Below, in pieces: positions 34,424 to 42,198 of a DNA stretch of 64,000 bases. The stretch comes from Sulfomarinibacter sp963741385. Its GTDB lineage: Bacteria > Acidobacteriota > Thermoanaerobaculia > Thermoanaerobaculales > Sulfomarinibacteraceae. The DNA is taken from the NCBI GenBank assembly GCA_963741385.1, contig CAVUHO010000010.1, forward strand, positions 248,001 to 312,000, written 5' to 3'. The position numbers and the translations under genes are program-made. The notes beneath the pieces are model-generated. The model was not told the origin of the DNA. It ran no database searches and worked only from the letters and a program-made list of their open reading frames with translations. Each line of letters starts with the position of its first letter. The first letter of the stretch is position 1.

Positions 34424-35394
34424 GACCCGGGCCCTCCTTGCGCGCGGCCCGCATACCCCTTCACGGTGTAGCTGTGGTAACCGCCGGCGCGGAGAACAAA
34501 TGCGCGGCGCTCGATGACCTTGCCGCCGGCCTCGACCTCGAGCACCCACCGGCCCGGCAGGAGACCTGAAAACCTGGCCTCGGGATCGAGGCGGGCGCGC
34601 CGGATCTCACCGCCGCCACCCCGCAGCACGGCCAGGGGCTCCTTCACGGACAGATCGGAGTCGATTCGGCACACCAGGTCCGCCCCCAGGTTGGGTCGCA
34701 GCAATCGCCCCGCACGCCGCGGCAGCCGCGCGAGGCCGTCATTTCCGGGCTCAAGAACCTGTACCCGTGGCCGCTCCATGACGGTATCCGCAAACACCAG
34801 GTGTCGCGGCGTCACCGTCCACAAACCGAGCGTGGGGTCGCTGGGAACCCAACCGGCCGCCGGGAGCCGGCATTCGATCCAACGATGGGGAATGGCCTCC
34901 GCATCGCTCACCAAAAGCCCGCTGACCGTTCGGGAGTCGAAACCCGCGGCGCGCAACATGGCCACGGCGGCGTTCGCCAGACCCGAACAGCGGCCCCGGC
35001 CGCGGGCGAGCACTGATCGGGCGTCCTGCGGACCGCCATCGTCGACGTCGACGGCCAGGTGATTTGCCACCCACTCGAGAATAACGGTCGCCGCCTCCCA
35101 CGCACCGAGATCCGGGGTGAGTTTTTGGGACAGATGCTTCGGTAGCTCGAATCCCTCCGGCACATCGGGCGCGGCGGCGGCCAGAATTCCGGCGTACGAA
35201 CCCTCGGATTCGATGGGCGCGAGCGAGGTCACGACACGAACCTCGAAACCACCGCCGTCCACCTCGTGCACTTCCTGCACGTAGCCGTTGGCCGCGGCGG
35301 GTACCGGCATCGCGCCGGTCACCAGATAACGGGCCTCTTCGCCATGGGCGGCGAAAGCCGCCATGAGCCCGAGGCCGAAAATCGCTGCTCTCAT
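34420..35394 (-). CDS. secreted transglutaminase-like protein
   Basis: This 324-aa protein has a signal peptide (MRAAIFGLGLMAAFAAHGEE). The transglutaminase-like core shows the Cys-His-Asp triad: Cys136 in RGRCSGLANAAVAMLRAAG, His170 in IPHRWIEC and Asp186 in WVPSDPTLG. Such periplasmic domains are cysteine peptidases or amidases rather than crosslinkers. The C-terminal about 90 residues look like a beta-sandwich of carboxypeptidase-regulatory type (ARFSGLLPGRWVLEVEAGGK). The ATG overlaps the nusB stop by four bases, and the downstream PATAN gene overlaps its own stop. Confidence 0.85.
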   Translation of the reverse strand: MRAAIFGLGLMAAFAAHGEEARYLVTGAMPVPAAANGYVQEVHEVDGGGFEVRVVTSLAPIESEGSYAGILAAAAPDVPEGFELPKHLSQKLTPDLGAWEAATVILEWVANHLAVDVDDGGPQDARSVLARGRGRCSGLANAAVAMLRAAGFDSRTVSGLLVSDAEAIPHRWIECRLPAAGWVPSDPTLGLWTVTPRHLVFADTVMERPRVQVLEPGNDGLARLPRRAGRLLRPNLGADLVCRIDSDLSVKEPLAVLRGGGGEIRRARLDPEARFSGLLPGRWVLEVEAGGKVIERRAFVLRAGGYHSYTVKGYAGRAQGGPGS

Positions 35395-35804
35395 TCCGCT
35401 GCGGCTCTCCGTTTGACAAAACCATCGAGCACGCCGTTGACGAAACGTCCCGAGTCCTTGGCGCCGAATTTCTTGGCGATCTCGATCGCCTCGTCGATCA
35501 CCACCGCATGGGGAGTGTCGGACTCGTAGATCAACTCGTACATGGCGAGCCTCAAGATATTGCGGTCGACTGCCGCCAACCGTTCGAGTCGCCAGTGAGC
35601 GGTCTGCCGCACCAATTCGGCGTCGATCTCGGCGATCCTGGCCAGCGTCCCTCGCAGCAGCTTGTCGGCAAACTCGCGGACGCCTTCACCGGCGTTCTGC
35701 CACTCGTCGAAACCGAGCTGCATCTCCTCCGGTGCGGTGTCCGTCAACTCGTTCTGATACAGCAATTGGAGGGCGAGCTCTCGAGCCCGCCGGCGTGTGC
35801 CCAC
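35391..35804 (-). CDS. nusB: transcription antitermination protein NusB
   Basis: NusB binds boxA RNA with S10 to promote rRNA transcription antitermination. The protein is 137 aa, all helical. It has the N-terminal RRRARELALQLLYQNELT and the C-terminal signature RNILRLAMYELIYESDTPHAVVI... followed by EAIEIAKKFG and FVNGVLD. ribH lies 46 bases upstream, the common ribH-nusB order. Confidence 0.96.
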   Translation of the reverse strand: MGTRRRARELALQLLYQNELTDTAPEEMQLGFDEWQNAGEGVREFADKLLRGTLARIAEIDAELVRQTAHWRLERLAAVDRNILRLAMYELIYESDTPHAVVIDEAIEIAKKFGAKDSGRFVNGVLDGFVKRRAAAE

Positions 35805-35850
35805 TATCCGGCCCTTCCTGCACGTCGATCCTGTTGAACAGCCGTAGACA

Positions 35851-36324
35851 TTAACGACCCCGATCGAGCCTTTCGGTGAGTCTGGCCATCTCGATGGCCG
35901 CCAGGGCGGCCTCCCAGCCCTTGTTGCCCATCTTGGTGCCCGCCCGTTCCACCGCCTGCTCGAGGTTTTCGGCCGTGATCACACCAAAGGTGATGGGGAC
36001 ACCCGTGTTGACGGCCGCCTGGGCGACCCCTTTGGCGACCTCCGCCGCAATCAGGTCGAAGTGAGCCGTGCCGCCGCGGACCAACGCCCCGAGGGTTATC
36101 ACAGCGTCAAACCCGCCGCTTGCGGCGAGCTTCGCGGCGACCATCGCGATCTCCCACGCGCCCGGCACGCGGACGATCGAGATCTGCTCCTCGTCGGCGC
36201 CGTGGCGGACGAGACAGTCGATCGCCCCGGCCTCGAGCCTGCCCGTCAACGCCTCGTTGAAACGGCTCACGACCAGTGCGAACCGCAGGCCCTGCGCGTC
36301 GAGGTGTCCTTCAATGACCTTCAT
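35851..36324 (-). CDS. ribH: 6,7-dimethyl-8-ribityllumazine synthase
   Basis: This enzyme performs the penultimate step of riboflavin synthesis, joining the pyrimidine amine with dihydroxybutanone phosphate. It is 157 aa from the second of two adjacent ATGs, which has GGAGG at four bases. Signatures: VSRFNEALTGRLEAGA (substrate loop), VPGAWEIAMVAAKLA, ITLGALVRGGTAHFD with the catalytic His, and VPITFGVITAENLEQA. No other rib genes are present. Confidence 0.96.
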   Translation of the reverse strand: MKVIEGHLDAQGLRFALVVSRFNEALTGRLEAGAIDCLVRHGADEEQISIVRVPGAWEIAMVAAKLAASGGFDAVITLGALVRGGTAHFDLIAAEVAKGVAQAAVNTGVPITFGVITAENLEQAVERAGTKMGNKGWEAALAAIEMARLTERLDRGR

Positions 36325-36403
36325 CATCCCTCCAAAGCCTGTATTGTACCGCAATTACAGGTCTTGGGCCGATCTCCGACCGGCCCTGCCACGGCGTCCC
36401 GCG

Positions 36404-37516
36404 TCAAGCCCCGGTGAGGATCGCTTCCTCGGCCAGGCGGCGCCCGGCGGGGGTCGCGAGGATCAGCTCATCCGCACGTGCCACGAGATCCCGGCGTTCC
36501 GCCTCACGGACGACCTGCCGCGTCCGGGTCTCGCTCCATCGCAGGTGTTCGTGGAGGCCCTGCAACCGGCACTCCTCGCGTTCGCGCTCGGTTTTCTGGT
36601 GGTGCAGGAGATGGACCACCAGCATCCGTACGGCGAGATCAATCCGTTGCGCACTGCGGCGGTGGGCCTGCGCCGCCAGACCGCGCCGCGGCGCGAACGC
36701 GAAGGCGAGACTGAACAGCACCCCGGACGCCACCGCCATCGAACCGGCGATCGAGACATCGAATACGTGGGCCGCCCCATACCCGAGCACCGCGCTGGCG
36801 GCGGCCGCCGCCGCGCTCGTCCACAGCATGGGTGCAAAACGATCGACGAGAAGGTAGGCCGTGGCGGGTGGGGCGATCATCAGCGCCACCACCAGGATGG
36901 AGCCCACCGCGTCGAATGCCCCCACCGCGGTGACGGAGACCATGGCCATCAGGGAGTAGTTGATGACGCCCGGAGAGAAGCCCAGCAGCGCCGCCAGACC
37001 CGGGTCGACCGTGGCCAGCTTGAGCTCCTTCCACACCAGCGTGACCGCCGCCAGGTTGAAGATCAGGATCGCACCCATGGTCCACAGAGCACGCGGTCCG
37101 AGGTCGACGCCGCTGACGATCATGCGATCGAACGGAGCGAAGGCGAGCTCGCCGAGCAACACCGAGTCGGTGTCGAGGTGCACGCCGCCGGCATACCGCG
37201 AGATCAGGATCACACCAATCGAAAACAAGGCCGGGAACACCAGCCCGATCGAAGCATCCTCGGGCACCAGGCGAGTCCCCCGCAGCGCCTCGATCAGGAC
37301 CACCGTCAGCACACCGGTCGCTGCAGCCGCCGCCAACAACAGCGGCGAGTTGAGGTCCCGAGTGACGAAGAATGCGATGACGATTCCCGGCAGGATGGAA
37401 TGCGAAATCGCATCCGACACCATCGCAGTGCGCCGCAACACCAGATACGTGCCCGGAATCGAAGCCGCGACCGCCGTCACCACGCCGATCAGGACGATTT
37501 CAGCTTCCGCGTTCAT
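36404..37516 (-). CDS. metal (Mn/Zn/Fe) ABC transporter permease with C-terminal helix-turn-helix-like tail
   Basis: This is a 370-aa permease of the ABC-3 family (ZnuB/MntB/TroD type). About eight or nine helices include the family features VSDAISHSILPGIVIAF and AFDAVGSILVVALMIAPPATAY. After about residue 280 the protein continues into a soluble region of about 90 residues rich in Arg/Glu (LRWSETRTRQVVREAERRDL). Its pattern suggests a winged helix like that of metal-dependent repressors. ATGA overlap with the upstream permease gene puts them in one operon. Confidence 0.9.
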   Translation of the reverse strand: MNAEAEIVLIGVVTAVAASIPGTYLVLRRTAMVSDAISHSILPGIVIAFFVTRDLNSPLLLAAAAATGVLTVVLIEALRGTRLVPEDASIGLVFPALFSIGVILISRYAGGVHLDTDSVLLGELAFAPFDRMIVSGVDLGPRALWTMGAILIFNLAAVTLVWKELKLATVDPGLAALLGFSPGVINYSLMAMVSVTAVGAFDAVGSILVVALMIAPPATAYLLVDRFAPMLWTSAAAAAASAVLGYGAAHVFDVSIAGSMAVASGVLFSLAFAFAPRRGLAAQAHRRSAQRIDLAVRMLVVHLLHHQKTEREREECRLQGLHEHLRWSETRTRQVVREAERRDLVARADELILATPAGRRLAEEAILTGA

Positions 37517-38634
37517 CGCCCGTCCTCCGACTCTCGATCGAGGATCTTCCGGGCCTCACGGCGACCCACTTCGGTGGGCGCCCACAAACCCGCTGCTGTG
37601 CTCCGGGCGAGACCGCGGACGGCCAGCCGATCCAGGGCTCCGGCGACATCCGCATTCCGCCGGCTCATGGTCCGCAGCACCGCCACGCTGTGACCGTGGT
37701 CGGGATCATTTTCGTGCTGCAGCGACAGCGCAAACAGATGCATCAGCACCGGTTCCTGGTCGGGCGCCCGCCGCAGGCGCCCGAGCCGGATGGCGCGCCA
37801 CACCAGACCGCGGTCCGGCGCCACCAGTATCGACCCGGCGACCGCAAAACTGAGAACCAGGACGATGGTCGGCCCGGTCGGCAACCGCGGCACCAGCGAG
37901 CTGGCCACCGACCCGGCAACCCCGGAGACCACCCCGACCGCCGCGGCGATCGCCACCATCGGTGCGAGACGCCGGCTCCACTGCCGTGCCGCCGCCGCCG
38001 GCGCGACGATCATGGCGCTCATCAGCACCACACCCACGGTTTGCAGACCGATGACGATGGCGATGACGAGGAGCAGGGTCAGCAGACCGTCGAGCAGGCG
38101 CACCGGCAGTCCGAGGCTGGCCGCGAATTCGGGATCGAACGTCAGGAGCTTGAACTCCTTCCACAGCAACCCCAGTACCAGGAGCGCCACCGCCGCCAGC
38201 ACCCCCATGGTCAGAACATCCCGCTTCAGCAGCGAGGCCGCCTGACCGAACAGGTACGATCCAAGCCCGGCCTGGGCCGCGTTCGGCTGTTTCTGGATAT
38301 GGGTCAAGAGCACCAGGCCGAGGCCGAAGAAGACCGCCAGCCCCATCCCGAGGGCGCTGTCGAAGGGGACCCTCGAGCGGCGGACCACGAAACCCATCAT
38401 GATGGTGGCGACCCAACCCGCGGCTGCCGCCCCGATCATGATCACGAGCGGCATCTTGCTGCCGGTGATCAGGAAAGCGAGCGCGATTCCCGGCAGCGCC
38501 GCGTGGCTGACCGCGTCCCCGATAAGGCTCTGCCGCCGCAGATAGGCAAACGACCCGAGCACGCCGCTGGTGGCTCCGAGCACCGCCGAGCCGGCCGCAA
38601 CGAGACGCAGGGTGTAGTCGCCCAACAGGTCCAT
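37513..38634 (-). CDS. second metal ABC transporter permease with C-terminal helix-turn-helix-like tail
   Basis: This 373-aa ABC-3 permease is a paralogue of its downstream neighbour. Signatures: GDAVSHAALPGIALAF, FKLLTFDPEFAASLGLP and TVGVVLMSAMIVAPAAAARQW. It too has a soluble C-terminal part (about residues 285-373; VLRTMSRRNADVAGALDRLAV, then LWAPTEVGRREARKIL) that looks like a winged helix. Two different permeases indicate a heterodimeric channel, as in MntCD/TroCD systems. Its ATG overlaps the stop of the ATPase gene. Confidence 0.9.
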   Translation of the reverse strand: MDLLGDYTLRLVAAGSAVLGATSGVLGSFAYLRRQSLIGDAVSHAALPGIALAFLITGSKMPLVIMIGAAAAGWVATIMMGFVVRRSRVPFDSALGMGLAVFFGLGLVLLTHIQKQPNAAQAGLGSYLFGQAASLLKRDVLTMGVLAAVALLVLGLLWKEFKLLTFDPEFAASLGLPVRLLDGLLTLLLVIAIVIGLQTVGVVLMSAMIVAPAAAARQWSRRLAPMVAIAAAVGVVSGVAGSVASSLVPRLPTGPTIVLVLSFAVAGSILVAPDRGLVWRAIRLGRLRRAPDQEPVLMHLFALSLQHENDPDHGHSVAVLRTMSRRNADVAGALDRLAVRGLARSTAAGLWAPTEVGRREARKILDRESEDGR

Positions 38635-39395
38635 TACGCCCCACCGGCGGCCCGCGCCGCCAACACCCCGACCCGCCCCCCGAAGGTCAGGCGGAGGTTG
38701 TCCTCTGTGAAGACCTCAGCCACCGGACCGGCAGCGAGGGCGCGAACGTTCAGCAGCAGCACCGAGTCGAAATACTCGGGGACCGTCTGCAGGTCGTGGT
38801 GGACGACGATGATGGTCTTGCCCGCACCGGCGAGGCGGTTGAGCACCTCGATGATCGCCCGTTCGGTGGGCGCGTCGACCCCCTGGAACGGCTCGTCGAG
38901 GATGATGATCGGGGCATCCTGGACCAGCGCCCTGGCGAGCAGGACCCTCTGCTGTTGCCCACCCGAGAGCTCGGCGATGGGGCGTCGCGAAAAGGCGGTC
39001 ATCCCAACCTGGTCGAGGGCCGCCTCCGCCCGGCGGCGTTCATTCGCGCCCGCGCGCCGCACCCACCCCAAGCGGCCATAGGTGCCCATCGTCACCACAT
39101 CCAGAACGTCGGTCGGGAAGTCCCAGGAAAGGGTTGCCCGTTGCGGCACATACGCGATATCACCCTGCGCCTGGGCCCGTGGGCGGCCGAAAATCCGAAC
39201 CTCACCGGCAACCGCCGGGATCAGACCCATGGCCGCCTTGACGAGGGTGCTCTTGCCGGCCCCGTTGGGGCCGACGATCGCCATCTTGACCCCGGTCGGG
39301 ACCTGGAGATCGACGTCCCACAACACCGGTTGGTCGTCGTACGCTACGGTCAGGTCCTCGACCTCGAGGGCCCAGGGCGAGAGTGGTTCGCTCAT
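38634..39395 (-). CDS. metal ABC transporter ATP-binding protein
   Basis: This 253-aa ATPase drives import. It has Walker A GPNGAGKS (about residue 38), Q-loop YVPQRATLSWDFPTDVLDVV, signature LSGGQQQRVLLARAL, Walker B IIILDEPFQGVD and the switch His in VVHHDL. The QRxxxxWDFP pattern of the Q-loop is typical of Mn/Zn/Fe chelate-type importers. ATG 39395 is used because the frame upstream overlaps the substrate-binding gene and lacks family residues. Confidence 0.95.
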   Translation of the reverse strand: MSEPLSPWALEVEDLTVAYDDQPVLWDVDLQVPTGVKMAIVGPNGAGKSTLVKAAMGLIPAVAGEVRIFGRPRAQAQGDIAYVPQRATLSWDFPTDVLDVVTMGTYGRLGWVRRAGANERRRAEAALDQVGMTAFSRRPIAELSGGQQQRVLLARALVQDAPIIILDEPFQGVDAPTERAIIEVLNRLAGAGKTIIVVHHDLQTVPEYFDSVLLLNVRALAAGPVAEVFTEDNLRLTFGGRVGVLAARAAGGA

Positions 39396-39426
39396 GTTCT
39401 GTCTCCCGGTCGCGATCCGTGGCTCC

Positions 39427-40371
39427 TCAATCTGGACCCCCGGCGCCCTGCAAAGCACTGACGATGGTCTCGACGTTGGCGCGCACCGTCCCGGCATAGC
39501 TGCCCGCCGGCGTCCCCGGATTGCCGAGTGAGTCGGAGTACAGGCTGCCGCCGATCTCGACTGCAAACCCCCGCGCCGCGACGGCCTCCCGCAGCGCCTC
39601 GACGAAGCGCGGAGGCACCGAGGTTTCAACGAATACAGCAGGAATCCGTCGCCGGTCGATGAACTCGGCCAGCTCTTGGACGTCGGCGGTCCCGGTCTCG
39701 GAGGCCGTGCTCACTCCCAGCAGCCCGCGCACCTCGAAACCGTAGGCACGGCCGAAGTAGGCGAAGGCGTCGTGGGCAGTCACCAACACGCGTCGCTCGG
39801 GCTCGAGCTCGGACGCCCGCTGCAGCACCCACTGGTCGAGGGCGGCGAGCTCGTCGCGGTAGGCCTTCGCACGGCTGGTGTACCCGGTCGCCCCGGCCGG
39901 GTCCAACTCCGTCAGGGCTCGAGTGACACAATCCACCGTGGCAGCCCACAGCTCGACGTCGAACCAGACATGAGGATCGTGGAGGCCGTTGAAATTCTGG
40001 AGAGTGATCAGCCGGTCTTCGGGGATACACTCGGCGACGGCAACCGTCCGCACACCGCGTTGGTTCATCCCCTCCAACACATCGGTCATCTTGCCCTCGA
40101 GGTGCAGCCCGCTGTAGAAGACCGCCTCCGCAGAACTCATCCGCCGCACGTCGCCCGCCGAAGCCTTGTAGAGGTGGGGGTCCACCCCCGGGCCCATCAG
40201 GACATCGACCTGGACATCGTCACCGCCGATCGTCCGCACCAGATCGCCGACGATCGTGGTGGTGGCCACCACCTGAAGACCGTTTGCTCCCGTCGGCGCG
40301 TGTGCACCGGGTCCGCACGCTCCGACCGCCACCGTCATCAACACATAAGCCGCAACTCTCGCACTCGTCAT
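39427..40371 (-). CDS. metal ABC transporter substrate-binding lipoprotein
   Basis: This 314-aa periplasmic metal-binding protein of the cluster A-I (ZnuA/PsaA) type ends its signal with a lipobox-like VAVGACGPG. Likely metal ligands are His in DPHLYKAS, His in HDPHVWFD, Glu in VFVETSVPP and Asp in GGSLYSDSLG, a His-His-Glu-Asp set that fits manganese better than zinc. There is no His-rich loop, which also argues against zinc. ATG 40371 overlaps the repressor stop (ATGA) and has AAGGA seven bases upstream. Confidence 0.92.
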   Translation of the reverse strand: MTSARVAAYVLMTVAVGACGPGAHAPTGANGLQVVATTTIVGDLVRTIGGDDVQVDVLMGPGVDPHLYKASAGDVRRMSSAEAVFYSGLHLEGKMTDVLEGMNQRGVRTVAVAECIPEDRLITLQNFNGLHDPHVWFDVELWAATVDCVTRALTELDPAGATGYTSRAKAYRDELAALDQWVLQRASELEPERRVLVTAHDAFAYFGRAYGFEVRGLLGVSTASETGTADVQELAEFIDRRRIPAVFVETSVPPRFVEALREAVAARGFAVEIGGSLYSDSLGNPGTPAGSYAGTVRANVETIVSALQGAGGPD

Positions 40372-41063
40372 GAATCGGTCCTTTCCACCCACAGCCGCCG
40401 TGCGAGCACGACGGGAAGATCCCGCTGTTCCCGACCCAACCTCACGCGAACCGAGGTCCCTCCGGTTGCGACGACCTCCACCGGGCTGCCGAGGGCCACA
40501 CCCATACGTTGTAAGGCCCTGAGGCTGTCGCGGTCCTGGACGCCGACCCGAACCAGTTCACCGCGGTCTCCCGAAATCAGCGCATCCAGGCGCACCCAAC
40601 TCTCGTCGAGAGGCATTTCCAGATCCTCACCGGGGATCGGGTCACCGTGCGGGTCATGGGTCGGGTGCCCCATCGCCTCGGCGATCCGCGTCTCGAAGCG
40701 TTCGGAGATCACGTGTTCGAGCCGTTCCGCCTCCTCGTGGACCTGATCCCATGAATAGCCCAGTCGCTCGACCAGATAGGTCTCGAGCAGGCGGTGGTGG
40801 CGCAGCATCTCGAGCGCGACCCGGCGGCCCGCTGCAGTCAGGGTGGCGCCCTGGTAACGGATGTGCTCGACCAACCCCAACTGGGTGAGACGGCCCAACA
40901 TTTCGGTCACCGACGCCGGCTGCACCTCCAGCCGGGCCGCGAGCTGCTTGGTACCCGCCTTGCCGTCGCGCTCCTGCAGCAGAAGGATCTGTTTGAGGTA
41001 ATCCTCCTGGGCCTCGCTGAGCATCGGTCGCGCTGGGTTGTGATGGCTGGATTCACGCTTCAT
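40368..41063 (-). CDS. DtxR/MntR-family metal-dependent repressor
   Basis: This 231-aa regulator has an N-terminal winged helix (LSEAQEDYLKQILLLQE; AARLEVQPASVTEMLGRLTQ), a metal-binding dimerisation domain (HHRLLETYLVERLGYSW, HEEAERLEHVIS, HPTHDPHGDPIP) and a C-terminal FeoA-like SH3 domain. It is the first gene of the metal-importer operon and would repress it when metal is plentiful. Two starts are possible: ATG 41063 would leave only five bases after the operator; ATG 41024 gives a more usual N-terminus but has no ribosome site. Confidence 0.92.
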   Translation of the reverse strand: MKRESSHHNPARPMLSEAQEDYLKQILLLQERDGKAGTKQLAARLEVQPASVTEMLGRLTQLGLVEHIRYQGATLTAAGRRVALEMLRHHRLLETYLVERLGYSWDQVHEEAERLEHVISERFETRIAEAMGHPTHDPHGDPIPGEDLEMPLDESWVRLDALISGDRGELVRVGVQDRDSLRALQRMGVALGSPVEVVATGGTSVRVRLGREQRDLPVVLARRLWVERTDS

Positions 41064-41068
41064 CTTGA

Positions 41069-41086
41069 TTTTAGGTTAGCCTAAAA
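41069..41086 (-). promoter_or_regulatory. DtxR/MntR-type operator
   Basis: The inverted repeat TTTTAGG(TTAG)CCTAAAA closely matches DtxR-family boxes (TTAGG-TTAG-CCTAA type). It lies immediately upstream of the repressor gene and within 80 bases of the divergent pterin dehydratase gene, so it could control both. Autoregulation of the importer operon by its own first gene is the likely role. Confidence 0.8.
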
Positions 41087-41147
41087 ATTGACTGCGCACA
41101 AGTTTTCCACTGCAACGGATCCGCTATCATGTCTGCGGAGGATCGCC

Positions 41148-41483
41148 ATGTGTGACAACCATTTGTTGATGATGAGCTGCCAACCCCTGGCGGCGGGAAC
41201 ACCACCGCTTTCGGGTCACGATCTCGAACACAAGCTCAGCCACGCCGAGGGGTGGGAGATCGAAAGCGGGGAATTGACAAAGACCTTTCAGTTCGACGAC
41301 CACTACCAGACCATGGCGTTCGTCAACGCCGTAGCGTGGATCTCGCACCGCGAAGACCATCACCCGTCGATGGTCGTAGGCTACAACACCTGCAACCTGC
41401 GGTACGCCACCCACTCGGTCGGGGGGATTTCCGACAACGACTTCATCTGTTCGGCAAAGGTCGATCATTTGGTGGGCGACTGA
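41148..41483 (+). CDS. pterin-4a-carbinolamine dehydratase
   Basis: This 111-aa enzyme dehydrates 4a-hydroxytetrahydrobiopterin, usually regenerating the cofactor of aromatic amino-acid hydroxylases. The active-site motif HREDHHP is present, with the later FVNAVAWISHR and CNLRYATHSVGGISDNDF segments of the family. ATG 41148 has GGAGG six bases upstream; the N-terminus (MCDNHLLMMSCQPL) is somewhat longer than usual and carries two cysteines. No phenylalanine hydroxylase is in the window, although hpd and hmgA are at its left end. Some homologues serve molybdopterin enzymes instead. Confidence 0.9.
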   Translation: MCDNHLLMMSCQPLAAGTPPLSGHDLEHKLSHAEGWEIESGELTKTFQFDDHYQTMAFVNAVAWISHREDHHPSMVVGYNTCNLRYATHSVGGISDNDFICSAKVDHLVGD

Positions 41484-41506
41484 TCCCCCACCCTGAAGGA
41501 GGACTG

Positions 41507-41872
41507 ATGACCACGACCCGATGTGTGTATGCGTCGATGGCCGTCGCCGCCGTGGCGGTGCTCACGATCGCAGCCTGTGGTGCCTCCGGACCGCCCCCCG
41601 GCAGCCCGCAAGCCCTCTATATCGACCTCGGTTGCGCCAAATGCCACGGCGCCGACCGTCAGGGACAGCGTTCCGGACCGCCGCTGGTCAAGATCGCCGA
41701 TCACTGGGACGAGACCGAGCTGCTCGAGTACCTGAGGAGCCCGAAGACTTTTGTCGAGTCCAACCCCAGGCTGAACTACCTCAACGAGCAGTACCCGATC
41801 GCGATGCCGGGCTACGCCACGACCAGCGAGGCGGATCTGAAGAAACTGGCGGACTACATCCTCAACAGCTGA
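41507..41872 (+). CDS. small monohaem cytochrome c, probable lipoprotein
   Basis: The protein is 121 aa. A hydrophobic signal ends in a lipobox-like TIAACG, suggesting a lipid anchor at Cys24. There is one haem site, CAKCH (Cys43, Cys46, His47), and a likely distal Met100 in AMPGYATT. ATG 41507 follows AAGGAGG. It resembles class I cytochromes fused or linked to oxidases and nitrogen or sulfur enzymes, but no partner lies beside it. It begins 23 bases after the pterin dehydratase stop on the same strand. Confidence 0.85.
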   Translation: MTTTRCVYASMAVAAVAVLTIAACGASGPPPGSPQALYIDLGCAKCHGADRQGQRSGPPLVKIADHWDETELLEYLRSPKTFVESNPRLNYLNEQYPIAMPGYATTSEADLKKLADYILNS

Positions 41873-42079
41873 TCAGGCGCGCGCCCCCGCCGGGCCGCGG
41901 AGCACTCGAGCCGGCAGGAGCACGATGGCGTGCAGAAACTTGAAAACCGCGTCGACGGTGATGCCGATCAGCCGCAGCGGCAGCATCAGCAGCCACACGA
42001 TCGGGTAGAGAAAAAGCGCGAGCAGGGCCAGCGGCCAGCACACCACCAGCAGGATCAACCACAGGAGAAAGGTCCACAT
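41873..42079 (-). CDS. small membrane protein
   Basis: A 68-aa, very hydrophobic protein starts at ATG 42079 with GGAGG five bases upstream (MWTFLLWLILLVVCWPLALL). Two hydrophobic helices are followed by an amphipathic, basic C-terminus. It converges on the cytochrome gene, ending one base past that gene's stop. I recognise no family. The good ribosome site and codon use argue that it is real. Confidence 0.55.
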   Translation of the reverse strand: MWTFLLWLILLVVCWPLALLALFLYPIVWLLMLPLRLIGITVDAVFKFLHAIVLLPARVLRGPAGARA

Positions 42080-42133
42080 CTTGTCCTCCACAGAGAGATA
42101 CGCAGGACGGCGGGGTGTTGTTCCAGTGCACGA

Positions 42134-42187
42134 GGGCTTGAGGCTTGAGGCTTGAGGCCTGGGGCTTGGGGGCTTGAGGTTCGAGGA
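42134..42187. repeat. heptamer tandem repeat (GGCTTGA)
   Basis: Seven-base units GGCTTGA (three exact, others with one change or an extra G) lie downstream of the ABC exporter genes. They match the array at 17194-17230. Together with the small-protein leader they fill the gap 42080-42198. Confidence 0.75.
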
Positions 42188-42198
42188 GGGTCAGCCAC

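Noticed and set aside
36068..37693. 541-codon open frame on the plus strand
   Set aside because: Antisense to ribH and a metal permease; rich in Arg/Gln/His, no recognisable domain.
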